This document shows positions 7,041 through 13,828 of a stretch of 19,810 bases of DNA, piece after piece. The stretch covers positions 1-19,810 of the forward strand of contig DASWRQ010000428.1 of the NCBI GenBank assembly GCA_036403095.1. The letters run 5' to 3'. The notes beneath the pieces are model-generated. The model saw only the letters and a program-made list of their open reading frames with translations, had not been told where the DNA came from and ran no database searches. Position 1 is the first letter of the stretch, and each line of letters starts with the position of its first letter. The DNA is from Kutzneria sp036403095. Its GTDB lineage: Bacteria; Actinomycetota; Actinomycetes; Mycobacteriales; Pseudonocardiaceae. Made by a program: the position numbers and the translations under genes.

Positions 7041-8216
7041 TCACACCCCGTTCAGGTAGAGGAGAATGCACTTGGAGCAGACCGGCATCATGCCGTTGGC
7101 CGACAGGATCGACCGCACCTGGCGGAACGACTCGCTCTGCCACAGCTCGGTGACCTCGGTGTCGTACAGGTTGCCGACCACGAACTCGGGGAAGAACTTG
7201 CACGAGCTGACGTTGCCGTCGGCGTGCACCTCCATCCGGTTGGACACGGCCAGGCACTTGGACCGCCGCTGCGCCGGCCGCGAGGTGCCGAGAATGAAGT
7301 CCTCGACCTCGTCGGCCTCCAGCTGCGGCTGGTACCGCACGCGCACGCGCCAGGCCCGGGAAGCCAGGCGCGCCATGGAATCTCGCAGCACCGGCAGCTG
7401 CTCGGCCGGCAGCTGGTAGGTGTACGAGTGCCAGGTCGGCTGCTTGGTTCCGGTGTCGGGCTTGAGCCAGGAGAACGACTGCTCGTACACCTCGTCCATT
7501 TGCGCCGCGACCTCGGGGCTGATGTACCAGGGGAACTGGAAGTAGACCGTGTTCACGCCGAGTTCCTCGGCCCACTCCATGAACTCGTACATCTTGCCCA
7601 CGGTCACGTGCGACACCATGCAGGACAACGACAACTCGCCGGTGAACTCGCCGGCTCGCTTGAGGTCCAGCATCATCCTGATGTTCTCCATGGTGCGCTT
7701 GAACGTGCCCTTGCCGCGCAGCGCCTCATGGTCCTCGCCCAGCCCATCCAGGCTGACGAGCAGGTTCAGGTTCTCGCCGATGCGCAGCATGTCGTCCAGC
7801 CTGCGCTTGAACAGCAATCCGTTGGTGCACATGTTGACCGTGCGCGGGTACTGCTCCAGCAGCTCCGCCACCTCGCCGAACTTGGTGTGCATCAACGGTT
7901 CGCCGCCCCACAGGAACAGCTTGGACCGGGCCGGCGCGGTGGTCCGCAGCACGTTCTCCACGACGTCGATGTCCAGCTCGGTCTTCTGCCGCGCCGGGCT
8001 GAAGTCGCGGAAGAAGCCCTGCTCGTTCCACTGGTAGCAGTGGGTGCATCGCAGGTTGCAGCGGTACGTCAGCTGGAGGCTGACCTCCTGCGGCAGCGGC
8101 GCGGCGTAGCCGGGGTCGGCCAGCAGGCTGCGCCGGGCCCGCGAGCGCATCGCCACGGTGTGCTTGATGTCGGCGAATTCCTTGGCGTTGATCCTGCGGG
8201 TGGTGAGCGGGTGCAT
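7041..8216 (-). CDS. Radical SAM enzyme with C-terminal SPASM/Twitch-type cluster domain
   Basis: The 391-aa protein has the radical SAM triad CxxxCxxC at Cys53, Cys57 and Cys60 (YRCNLRCTHCYQW), the GGEP motif at 104-107 and the SLDG segment near 155-158. Its C-terminal part supplies four more cysteines (321, 339, 380 and 383, the last two as CSKC). That is enough for one auxiliary [4Fe-4S] cluster, as in SPASM/Twitch enzymes. Such enzymes use a 5'-deoxyadenosyl radical to oxidise alcohols, form thioether or C-C bonds, or modify peptides and carrier-bound amino acids. The ATG at 8216 has a GGGGAAG ribosome site just upstream, beside the stop of the exporter gene, with an 11-bp gap. No small precursor-peptide gene is visible nearby, so a RiPP role is less likely than action on an ACP-bound or sugar substrate. 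The reaction is unassigned. Confidence 0.92.
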   Translation of the reverse strand: MHPLTTRRINAKEFADIKHTVAMRSRARRSLLADPGYAAPLPQEVSLQLTYRCNLRCTHCYQWNEQGFFRDFSPARQKTELDIDVVENVLRTTAPARSKLFLWGGEPLMHTKFGEVAELLEQYPRTVNMCTNGLLFKRRLDDMLRIGENLNLLVSLDGLGEDHEALRGKGTFKRTMENIRMMLDLKRAGEFTGELSLSCMVSHVTVGKMYEFMEWAEELGVNTVYFQFPWYISPEVAAQMDEVYEQSFSWLKPDTGTKQPTWHSYTYQLPAEQLPVLRDSMARLASRAWRVRVRYQPQLEADEVEDFILGTSRPAQRRSKCLAVSNRMEVHADGNVSSCKFFPEFVVGNLYDTEVTELWQSESFRQVRSILSANGMMPVCSKCILLYLNGV

Positions 8217-8227
8217 GTCTTCCCCAA

Positions 8228-9463
8228 TCAGGCGGCGACCGGTTCAGGCGAGGCGAGACGGTGGTGGCGGACGAACAGCACGCTGGCTCCGGCCAGCAGG
8301 CCGCCGGCGGCCAACACGAGCGTGAGCCCGGCGGTGACGCCGAGCCGGCCGGTGGCGACCCCGGCGGCGAGCCCGCCGGCCAGCGAACCGGCCGGGGTGG
8401 CGGAGGAGACGATGGTGCGCACGGTGGCGTGCACGGTGCTCTCGTGGCCGGCGGGGGCCAGCGACTGTCGCACGCCGGTCGTGAGCACCGCCCACACGGG
8501 CAGCCAGACGGACGAGAACACACGGATCGCCACCAGCACGGCGACCGGCGCGACGAACAGGCCCAGCGGCAACGCCAGCCACAGCCCGCCTTCGAGGCCG
8601 GAGATGAGCATCAGCCGCCGCACGCCGAAACGGGCCGTCAGTCGGGATGTGAGGAAAGCGCCGGTCAGGCCGCCCACCGCGCCGGCGGCCAGCAGCAGCC
8701 CGCCGCCCACACTGGACAGGTTCAGCGCCCGGTAGGCGAACAACAGCAACACGGTGTCCACGACGCCGATGCCGAAGGCGCGCAAGGCCGAACCCTGCAC
8801 GATCCGCCGCAGCGTCGGAATACGTCGCACCTGGTCGAGGCCGTCTCGGATCCGCGCCAGCACCGGATCGCGCCGGTGCGGCAGCGGCTTCGGCTCCCGC
8901 ACTTGCACCCGGGACTGGCCGAAGGCCGACAGCGCGAACGGCAGCCCGTTCACGGCCGGCGCGGCCAGCGGCCCGACCAGGCTGATGACCAGGCCGGCCA
9001 GCGCCGGCCCGACCAGCTTGGACAGGCTGGTGGAGCTCTGCAGACGGGCGTTGGCGGCGAACAGCGAGCGGGGCTCGACCAGGGTCGGCAGGTAGGTCTG
9101 GCCGGCGACGTCGCCGAACACCGTGGCCACACCGGCGATCGCGACCGCGACGACCAGTCCGGCGACGCTGATGTGACCCATCGTCGCGAACGCGCCGACG
9201 GCCAGGAAAGCGAGCAGCCGGGTGAGCTCGCCGGCCACCAACACGGCCCGCTTGCGCACGTGGGTCAGCAGGCCGCCGGCCAGCATGCCGAAGGCGGGGT
9301 AGGCCAGCCAGCCGGCCGCCGACACCACACCCACCTCGGCGCTGGAGGCGTGCAGCACCAGGATGGCGATGCTGGGCGTCGTGAAGCCGGTGAGACGATC
9401 GCCGACGAAGCTGGCGGTCTGACTGAACCAGTACCACCGGAAACAGGCCGGCGACCTGCTCAT
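8228..9463 (-). CDS. MFS exporter (EntS/macrolide-efflux-like), first gene of the operon
   Basis: The 411-aa product is an integral membrane protein with about 12 hydrophobic segments. The conserved loop between helices 2 and 3 is present in the form GGLLTHVRKRAVLVAGEL. The central cytoplasmic stretch (RRDPVLARIRDGLDQVRRIPTLRR) separates two six-helix halves. The overall pattern is that of the MFS branch with enterobactin (EntS) and macrolide exporters, which push small molecules out with proton exchange. I chose ATG 9463 because the first hydrophobic helix begins soon after it and a GGGGA ribosome site lies close upstream. The longer TTG start at 9523 would add 20 polar residues with no ribosome site. 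It is the promoter-proximal gene of the biosynthetic operon, so export of the operon's product is the natural role. Confidence 0.85.
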   Translation of the reverse strand: MSRSPACFRWYWFSQTASFVGDRLTGFTTPSIAILVLHASSAEVGVVSAAGWLAYPAFGMLAGGLLTHVRKRAVLVAGELTRLLAFLAVGAFATMGHISVAGLVVAVAIAGVATVFGDVAGQTYLPTLVEPRSLFAANARLQSSTSLSKLVGPALAGLVISLVGPLAAPAVNGLPFALSAFGQSRVQVREPKPLPHRRDPVLARIRDGLDQVRRIPTLRRIVQGSALRAFGIGVVDTVLLLFAYRALNLSSVGGGLLLAAGAVGGLTGAFLTSRLTARFGVRRLMLISGLEGGLWLALPLGLFVAPVAVLVAIRVFSSVWLPVWAVLTTGVRQSLAPAGHESTVHATVRTIVSSATPAGSLAGGLAAGVATGRLGVTAGLTLVLAAGGLLAGASVLFVRHHRLASPEPVAA

Positions 9464-9518
9464 GCGGTCCCCGATCGCATGCGTCCCCAATCCGCCGCGG
9501 CATCGGCAAATGTGCCGC

Positions 9519-9530
9519 GACAACGTTGTC
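9519..9530. promoter_or_regulatory. 12-bp perfect palindrome GACAACGTTGTC, candidate operator
   Basis: The sequence GACAACGTTGTC is identical to its reverse complement. It lies 56 bp before the start codon of the first biosynthetic gene, downstream of the candidate promoter at 9646-9674. A repressor bound here could block elongation. The protein that would bind it is not known. Confidence 0.4.
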
Positions 9531-9645
9531 AGGATGCCCGCCCACGAATTGAAAGTAAGCGAACACCGCGATTTATCGGCGGGCTGCTGTCACATCGGGC
9601 AACGCTGTCTTCATTTTCGAACCCCCGGTCGGTGCCCCCGTTCGG

Positions 9646-9674
9646 AAGCTATCCCGGCCCCTGGGCGGACTCAA
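9646..9674 (-). promoter_or_regulatory. Candidate promoter of the eight-gene biosynthetic operon
   Basis: On the minus strand, TTGAGT (9674-9669) and TAGCTT (9651-9646) are separated by 17 bp. They match a housekeeping-type -35 in its first four bases and a TANNNT -10. Transcription would begin near 9639, leaving a leader of about 175 nt that contains the 9519-9530 palindrome. No competing promoter as good is seen closer to the start codon. Confidence 0.4.
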
Positions 9675-9814
9675 GAGCGTTTCAGTGATGCACACGAACG
9701 GAGCAGTAATGTCACTGACGGTGAACGTTGCGATGTTCGCGCGTTCGCGCTGAAACAATCGGAACACGAATTCCTCTCGGTGTCGTCCCGAATTTCGCAA
9801 CACTATCCACTCGG

Positions 9815-9831
9815 GGAATAGCGCGGCTATT
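9815..9831. repeat. Inverted repeat GAATAGC-GCG-GCTATTC
   Basis: Two 7-bp arms are exactly complementary around a 3-bp centre. A third GAATAG follows about 10 bp further on. The dyad size suits a dimeric helix-turn-helix repressor. No T-run follows it, so it is not a terminator. Confidence 0.4.
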
Positions 9832-9869
9832 CACCCGTTGAATAGAGCGATTGCGCTTGGCTACTCAAA

Positions 9870-9885
9870 GTGACATGAAGGTCAC
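9870..9885. repeat. Inverted repeat GTGAC-N6-GTCAC upstream of marR
   Basis: Five-base arms GTGAC and GTCAC flank ATGAAG. It sits just upstream of the -35 element of the marR promoter, a normal place for an operator or activator site. The short arms make this a tentative call. Confidence 0.3.
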
Positions 9886-9897
9886 GCTAGCTGAAGC

Positions 9898-9934
9898 TTG
9901 CCAACCCAGACTGATAAATCTACTGTTAGCAGTC
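9898..9934 (+). promoter_or_regulatory. marR promoter with overlapping operator dyad
   Basis: TTGCCA (9898-9903) and TACTGT (9921-9926) are spaced by 17 bp, a good housekeeping promoter. Transcription should begin at or beside the GTG at 9935, giving a leaderless mRNA. An imperfect dyad, GACTGATAAA at 9909-9918 and GTTAGCAGTC at 9925-9934, pairs at 8 of 10 positions and covers the -10 box. That is where an autorepressing MarR protein would be expected to bind. Confidence 0.6.
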
Positions 9935-10384
9935 GTGGCTGAGCTGACCGAGCCGCCCCCGGACCTGGTCCGGTCCGGCGTCGACCTGCGGGTCGCCGTC
10001 GGCCGCATCGTGCGCCGGCTGCGGCAGGCCCACGAGGTGGGCGACGTGACCCTGTCCGAGGTGTCGGTGCTGGCCCGGCTGGACCGGGACGGCCCGAACA
10101 CGCCGGCCGCGCTGGCCGAGCTGGAACGGATCCGCCCGCAGGCCATGGGAGTCACACTGTCCGAACTGGAGGGTCGCGGCCTCGTCCACCGCGAGCCCGA
10201 CGCGGCCGACGGCCGCAAGGTGCGGTTCCGCGTCACGCCAACCGGCCGGAAGATGTTGTCGGAGCGGCGATCCGCCACCACCGAGCGCATCACGCGGGCG
10301 CTGGCCGAGGAGTTCACGGCCGTGGAGCGGCGCAGGCTGCTGGCCGTGCTGCCGCTGCTGGACCGGCTGGCGGAGCGGTTGTGA
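9935..10384 (+). CDS. MarR family transcriptional regulator
   Basis: The 149-aa product is a winged helix-turn-helix repressor of the MarR family. Seen: N-terminal helix around DLRVAVGRIVRRLRQ, recognition region TPAALAELERIRPQAMGVTLSELEGRGLV (about 56-84), and the wing signature EPDAADGRKVRFRVT (87-101). The C-terminal dimerisation helices follow. These proteins bind palindromes as dimers and release DNA when they bind a small ligand. The start is GTG 9935, not the upstream ATG 9875 or TTG 9851. The promoter's -10 box lies downstream of both, neither has a ribosome site, and 149 aa is the family's usual length. The stop overlaps the MFS start (GTGA). It likely controls itself and the pump, and possibly the divergent biosynthetic operon. 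Confidence 0.88.
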   Translation: MAELTEPPPDLVRSGVDLRVAVGRIVRRLRQAHEVGDVTLSEVSVLARLDRDGPNTPAALAELERIRPQAMGVTLSELEGRGLVHREPDAADGRKVRFRVTPTGRKMLSERRSATTERITRALAEEFTAVERRRLLAVLPLLDRLAERL

Positions 10385-12057
10385 CGGCGGTCGAGCAGGC
10401 GCCGCCGATCGGCGGCCGCTACAAGTGGATCGCGCTGTCCAACACCACGATGGGCGTGTTCATCGCCACCGTCGACGGCTCCATCGTGATCATTTCGCTG
10501 CCGGCGATCTTCCGCGGCATCGGCCTGGATCCGTTGGCCCCCGGCAACATCAGCTACCTGCTGTGGATGATCCTGGGCTACCTGCTGGTGTCTGCGGTGC
10601 TCGTGGTGGCGCTGGGCCGGCTCGGCGACATGTTCGGCCGCGTCAAGATGTACAACGCCGGCTTCGCCATCTTCGCCGCCGCATCCATTGCCCTGTCACT
10701 GGATCCGTTCATGGGCGCGGCCGGCGCGCTCTGGCTGATCGGCTGGCGTGTGGTGCAGGCGTTCGGCGGCGCGATGCTGACCGGCAACTCGGCGGCGATC
10801 ATCACCGACGCCTTCCCGGCCAACCAGCGCGGCACCGCCTTGGGCATCAACCAGATCACCGCGCTGGCCGGCCAGTTCATCGGCCTGCTGGCCGGCGGCT
10901 TCCTGGCCGTGATCGACTGGCACGCGGTGTTCTGGGTGAGCGTGCCCATCGGGGTGCTCGGCACGATCTGGTCCTACCGCAGCCTGCGTGAGACCCGGAC
11001 CCCGCAGCCGGCCCGCATCGACTGGGTCGGCACGCTCACCTTCACCGCCGGCACCGGCGCGCTGCTGGCCGCGATCACGTACGGAATCCAGCCCTACGGC
11101 GGACATCCGACCGGCTGGACCTCGCCGACGGTCCTGGGTGGACTCGCGCTCGGCATCGTACTGTTGATCACCTTCTGCGTCGCCGAGACCCGGATCCGGC
11201 AGCCGATGTTCCGGTTGAGCCTGTTCAAGGTGCGGGCCTTCGCCGCCGGCAACATCGCCGCGCTGCTGACCGCCGTGGCCCGCGGCGGCATGCAGTTCAT
11301 GCTGATCATCTGGTTGCAGGGCATCTGGCTTCCCCTGCACGGCTACGACTTCGAGGACACGCCGCTGTGGGCCGGCATCTACCTGCTGCCACTCACCTTC
11401 GGCTTCCTGGTGGCCGGCCCGATCGCCGGTTTTCTGTCCGACCGGTTCGGCGCCCGGCTGTTCGCCACCGGCGGCCTTGTCCTGGTGGTGCTGGCCTTCC
11501 TCGGCCTGCTCGCGCTGCCGGTGAACTTCTCCTATCCGGTGTTCGCGCTGTTGCTGTTCGTCAGCGGCGCCGGGCAGGGCATGTTCTCCGCGCCGAACAC
11601 GTCGGCGATCATGGGCGCGGTGCCGGCGGCCGATCGCGGCGTCGCCTCGGGTATGCGATCGACCTTCCAGAACTCCGGCACCTCGTTGTCCATCGGCGTG
11701 TTTTTCTCGCTGATGATCGTCGGCCTCGCCTCGTCGCTGCCGACGACGCTCACCGCCGGCCTGCAGGCGCAGGGCGTGCCCGCGGCCACCGCGCGGTCCA
11801 TCGCCGAGCTGCCGCCGGTGAGCACGCTGTTCGCGGCGTTCCTCGGCGACAACCCGATCGCCCACCTGCTCGGCCCCAGCGGCGTGCTGAAAACCCTGCC
11901 GCCCGACCATGTCGCCGCCCTGACCGGCAAGGAGTTCTTCCCGCAGCTGGTGTCCGGCCCGTTCCACCAGGGCCTGATCACCGTCTTCGGCGCGGCTGCG
12001 ATCATGGCCGCTGTCGCCGCGCTGGCCTCGTTGTTGCGCGGCAGGACGGCCCGCTGA
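10381..12057 (+). CDS. DHA2-type MFS drug efflux transporter (about 14 TM helices)
   Basis: The 558-aa membrane protein matches the DHA2 (14-helix) branch of drug:H+ antiporters, for example the EmrB/QacA type. After an early helix, FIATVDGSIVIISLP resembles the family's motif D1, and GRLGDMFGRVKMYNAGF gives the motif A loop between helices 2 and 3. FGGAMLTGNSAAIITDAFP resembles motif B, and GINQITALAGQFIGLLAGG resembles motif C of exporters. The C-terminal loop between the last two helices is long (about 80 residues with PPDHVAALTGKEFFPQL). It starts at GTG 10381 inside the marR stop. The pairing points to ligand-induced efflux. Placed back to back with the biosynthetic operon, it may serve self-resistance, although a general drug pump is equally possible. 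Confidence 0.9.
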   Translation: MTAVEQAPPIGGRYKWIALSNTTMGVFIATVDGSIVIISLPAIFRGIGLDPLAPGNISYLLWMILGYLLVSAVLVVALGRLGDMFGRVKMYNAGFAIFAAASIALSLDPFMGAAGALWLIGWRVVQAFGGAMLTGNSAAIITDAFPANQRGTALGINQITALAGQFIGLLAGGFLAVIDWHAVFWVSVPIGVLGTIWSYRSLRETRTPQPARIDWVGTLTFTAGTGALLAAITYGIQPYGGHPTGWTSPTVLGGLALGIVLLITFCVAETRIRQPMFRLSLFKVRAFAAGNIAALLTAVARGGMQFMLIIWLQGIWLPLHGYDFEDTPLWAGIYLLPLTFGFLVAGPIAGFLSDRFGARLFATGGLVLVVLAFLGLLALPVNFSYPVFALLLFVSGAGQGMFSAPNTSAIMGAVPAADRGVASGMRSTFQNSGTSLSIGVFFSLMIVGLASSLPTTLTAGLQAQGVPAATARSIAELPPVSTLFAAFLGDNPIAHLLGPSGVLKTLPPDHVAALTGKEFFPQLVSGPFHQGLITVFGAAAIMAAVAALASLLRGRTAR

Positions 12058-12104
12058 CCGGCGCAACCAGACCGGCCGTACGGCGTAATCCGACGTTCAC
12101 ACTC

Positions 12105-12144
12105 TTGACTGGTATAGACCAATCCGATTGGCTGGTCCGACCCA
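12105..12144 (+). promoter_or_regulatory. Chitinase promoter with DasR-like element (dre) and second repeat
   Basis: TTGACT (12105-12110) and TTGGCT (12128-12133), spaced by 17 bp, form a plausible promoter. Overlapping it, ACTGGTATAGACCAAT (12108-12123) differs from the known DasR consensus ACTGGTCTAGACCA(C/G)T at only two positions. A second, degenerate copy, TGGTCCGACCCA, begins 23 bp after the first TGGT, about two helix turns away. Paired 12-bp repeats of this type are known at Streptomyces chitinase promoters. DasR, a GntR-type repressor released by glucosamine-6-phosphate, is the expected regulator. Confidence 0.65.
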
Positions 12145-12234
12145 CAGGGGAAAGCGTCGGTGCCAGCCGCCACTCCCGCCGCGCTTTGCCATCCCTCGGG
12201 TGTACGCACCCCTGCGCGTCGAGGAGTGATCGGC

Positions 12235-13308
12235 TTGTCGTTACGACGAATCCTGGCCGGACTGGCCACCGTCGCCGTGGCCGCGACCATCGCGGTCGTG
12301 GCCCCCGCGACGGCCAACGCGGCCACCTGCGCCGCCGCCTACAGCGCCACCCAGGTCTACACCGGCGGCATGTCCGCCTCGTACAACAGTCACAACTGGC
12401 AGGCCAAGTGGTGGACCCAGGGTGAGGCGCCGAGCACCGGCGGCACCGGTGTCTGGGCCGACCAGGGCGCCTGTACCGGCGGATCGGGCGGCGGTGGCGG
12501 CGGCACCACCTGCAGCTATCCCGACTGGGTCGCCGGCGCCAACTACGTCACCGGCAACATCGTGCGCTACCCGGCCAACGGCCAGTACTACCAGGCCACG
12601 CACGACAACCCGGGTTACGACCCGACCATCAGCACCTGGTTCTGGTCGCCGTTCTCCTGCACCGGCGGGGGCGGTGGCGGCGGTGGTGGCACCGGCGCGT
12701 TCCCGGTGAGCGAGACCCAGTTCAACCAGATGTTCCCGAGCCGCAACTCCTTCTACACCTACGCCGGCCTGACCGCGGCGATCGGCAAGTTCCCGGCCTT
12801 CGCCAACACCGGCAGCGACACCGTGAAGAAGCAGGAGGCCGCGGCCTTCCTGGCCAACGTGAGCCACGAGACCGGCCACCTGGTCTACGTGACCGAGATC
12901 GACAAGTCGGGCAACTACTGCGACACCAGCCAGTCCTACGGCTGCCCGGCCGGCACGTACGCCTACTACGGCCGCGGCCCGTTGCAGCTGAGCTGGAACT
13001 TCAACTACTACGCCGCGGGCAACTACCTGGGCCTGAACCTGCTGGGCAACCCGTACCTGGTGGAGCAGGACCCGTCGGTGGCCTGGATGACCGGCCTCTG
13101 GTACTGGTTCACCGGCACCGGAGCGGGCGGCGTCACGTCGCACAACGCCATGGTCAACGGCAATGGCTTCGGCGCGACCATCCGGGCCATCAACGGCGGC
13201 CTCGAGTGCGACGGCCACAACCCGGCGCAGATGCAGGACCGGGTCAACCTGTACCAGCAGTACGCCTCGATGCTGGGCGTCTCACCCGGCGGCAACCTGA
13301 CCTGCTGA
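12235..13308 (+). CDS. Secreted GH19 chitinase with two N-terminal chitin-binding modules
   Basis: The 357-aa product begins with a Sec-type signal peptide (MSLRRIL, hydrophobic core, cleavage near ATANA|AT at residue 30). Two CBM5/12-like modules follow, at about 31-80 (QAKWWTQGEAP) and 92-142. Each is rich in Trp/Tyr and followed by a glycine linker (84-90 and 144-152). The GH19 catalytic domain runs from about 155 to the end. Its acid Glu212 is in SHETGH and a second glutamate, Glu221, stands nine residues on, as in Streptomyces ChiC. The substrate-site motif YYGRGPLQLSWNFNY is at 244-258. I chose TTG 12235 because GAGGAG lies eight bases upstream and the signal peptide starts correctly. 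The upstream GTG at 12160 would add an odd N-terminus. It hydrolyses chitin outside the cell. Confidence 0.93.
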   Translation: MSLRRILAGLATVAVAATIAVVAPATANAATCAAAYSATQVYTGGMSASYNSHNWQAKWWTQGEAPSTGGTGVWADQGACTGGSGGGGGGTTCSYPDWVAGANYVTGNIVRYPANGQYYQATHDNPGYDPTISTWFWSPFSCTGGGGGGGGGTGAFPVSETQFNQMFPSRNSFYTYAGLTAAIGKFPAFANTGSDTVKKQEAAAFLANVSHETGHLVYVTEIDKSGNYCDTSQSYGCPAGTYAYYGRGPLQLSWNFNYYAAGNYLGLNLLGNPYLVEQDPSVAWMTGLWYWFTGTGAGGVTSHNAMVNGNGFGATIRAINGGLECDGHNPAQMQDRVNLYQQYASMLGVSPGGNLTC

Positions 13309-13323
13309 GGCTTCTCCGATGCG

Positions 13324-13370
13324 GTGAAGGGGGCTTTCCTACACTCCAAGTGTAGGAAAGCCCCCTTCAC
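13324..13370. terminator. Perfect 22-bp hairpin, bidirectional terminator
   Basis: The arms 13324-13345 and 13349-13370 are exact reverse complements around a 3-base loop (CCA). The stem begins GTGAAGGGGGCTTTCC. It lies 15 bp after the chitinase stop and 11 bp beyond the end of the convergent DUF6542 gene, so it can stop transcription from both sides. There is no long U-tract, as is common in actinomycetes. The length and perfection also suggest a dispersed genomic palindrome family. Confidence 0.8.
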
Positions 13371-13381
13371 GTCGTCAGGGA

Positions 13382-13828
13382 TCAGGCGGCGGCGGGCTCT
13401 GGTTCCGCGGGTTCGGGGGCGGCCGGGCGCTTGCGGGTGAGGATCAGGCGGATCAGGCCGATCACCACGGTGGCGATGGTCACACCGGCCTGCACCATGA
13501 AGTTGTTCACCAGTGGGCCGCCGATGGTCAGCGCCTGGCTGACCATGCCGGAACCCAGCCCGTTGCCGCTGAGCAGCACCGCCACCGGCGAGGCGGCGAA
13601 CAGCAGGATCAGCGGCGGCTGCACCATCGGGCCGAACAGGTTGCGCCGCCGCACCAGCAGCACGGCCAGCACGCAACCGCCCGCATACGCGGCCTGGAAC
13701 GGCAGGCCGAGGCCGCGGTTGAAGGTCAGGTCCGCGTAGGCGCCGGCCGCGGTCGTCACCAGTGGCAGCAGGATCGCCGCCCACCAGGGCAGTCCCCACG
13801 GCCGTGCGGTCGTCGTCTCGGTTTCCAT
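13382..13828 (-). CDS. Small actinobacterial membrane protein, DUF6542-like
   Basis: The 148-aa product has four or so hydrophobic segments (WWAAILLPLVTTAAGAYADL, AAYAGGCVLAVLLV, PPLILLFAASPVAVLL and VTIATVVIGLIRLIL). A cationic end follows, with an Ala/Pro/Glu-rich tail (RKRPAAPEPAEPEPAAA). The stretch AGGCVLAVLLVRRRNLFGPMVQPPL between helices resembles DUF6542 membrane proteins of actinomycetes, whose function is not established. The ATG at 13828 is preceded by GAGGGAG. A TACCCT -10 box on the minus strand (13859-13854) would give a short leader. It converges on the chitinase gene across the hairpin and is divergent from the LCP gene. Apart from membrane location, no role can be inferred. 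Confidence 0.75.
   Translation of the reverse strand: METETTTARPWGLPWWAAILLPLVTTAAGAYADLTFNRGLGLPFQAAYAGGCVLAVLLVRRRNLFGPMVQPPLILLFAASPVAVLLSGNGLGSGMVSQALTIGGPLVNNFMVQAGVTIATVVIGLIRLILTRKRPAAPEPAEPEPAAA

Larger units (their letters stand above)
9464..9934. other. 471-bp intergenic control region between two divergent operons
   Basis: This is the longest gene-free stretch in the window and has visibly lower GC than its surroundings. It separates the minus-strand biosynthetic operon from the plus-strand marR-MFS operon. It holds a candidate minus-strand promoter (9646-9674), a 12-bp palindrome (9519-9530), and a GAATAGC inverted repeat (9815-9831) with a further GAATAG at 9841-9846 region. It also has a GTGAC-N6-GTCAC inverted repeat (9870-9885), a tandem GTTCGCGC pair (9735-9750), and the marR promoter-operator (9898-9934). 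The small ORFs crossing it lack ribosome sites and codon bias, so I do not call a gene here. Confidence 0.7.

Noticed and set aside
5620..8216. Direct assignment to a butirosin-like pathway (btrI/J/N)
   Set aside because: Only the family combination is shared. The butirosin-specific enzymes are absent and BtrN acts on an aminocyclitol, so gene symbols were not transferred.
6840..8735. Long plus-strand open frame of 631 codons
   Set aside because: Antisense shadow of the ACP, radical SAM and MFS genes. It is rich in His/Gln/Val/Leu as such shadows are, with no start site or domain.
9573..9803. Minus-strand 76-codon open frame in the control region
   Set aside because: No ribosome site, no GC bias at third codon positions, no recognisable motif, and it overlaps the candidate operon promoter.
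12483..12690. GGCGGT-type tandem repeats in the chitinase gene
   Set aside because: They encode the two glycine linkers between the chitin-binding and catalytic modules, as in many secreted actinomycete hydrolases.
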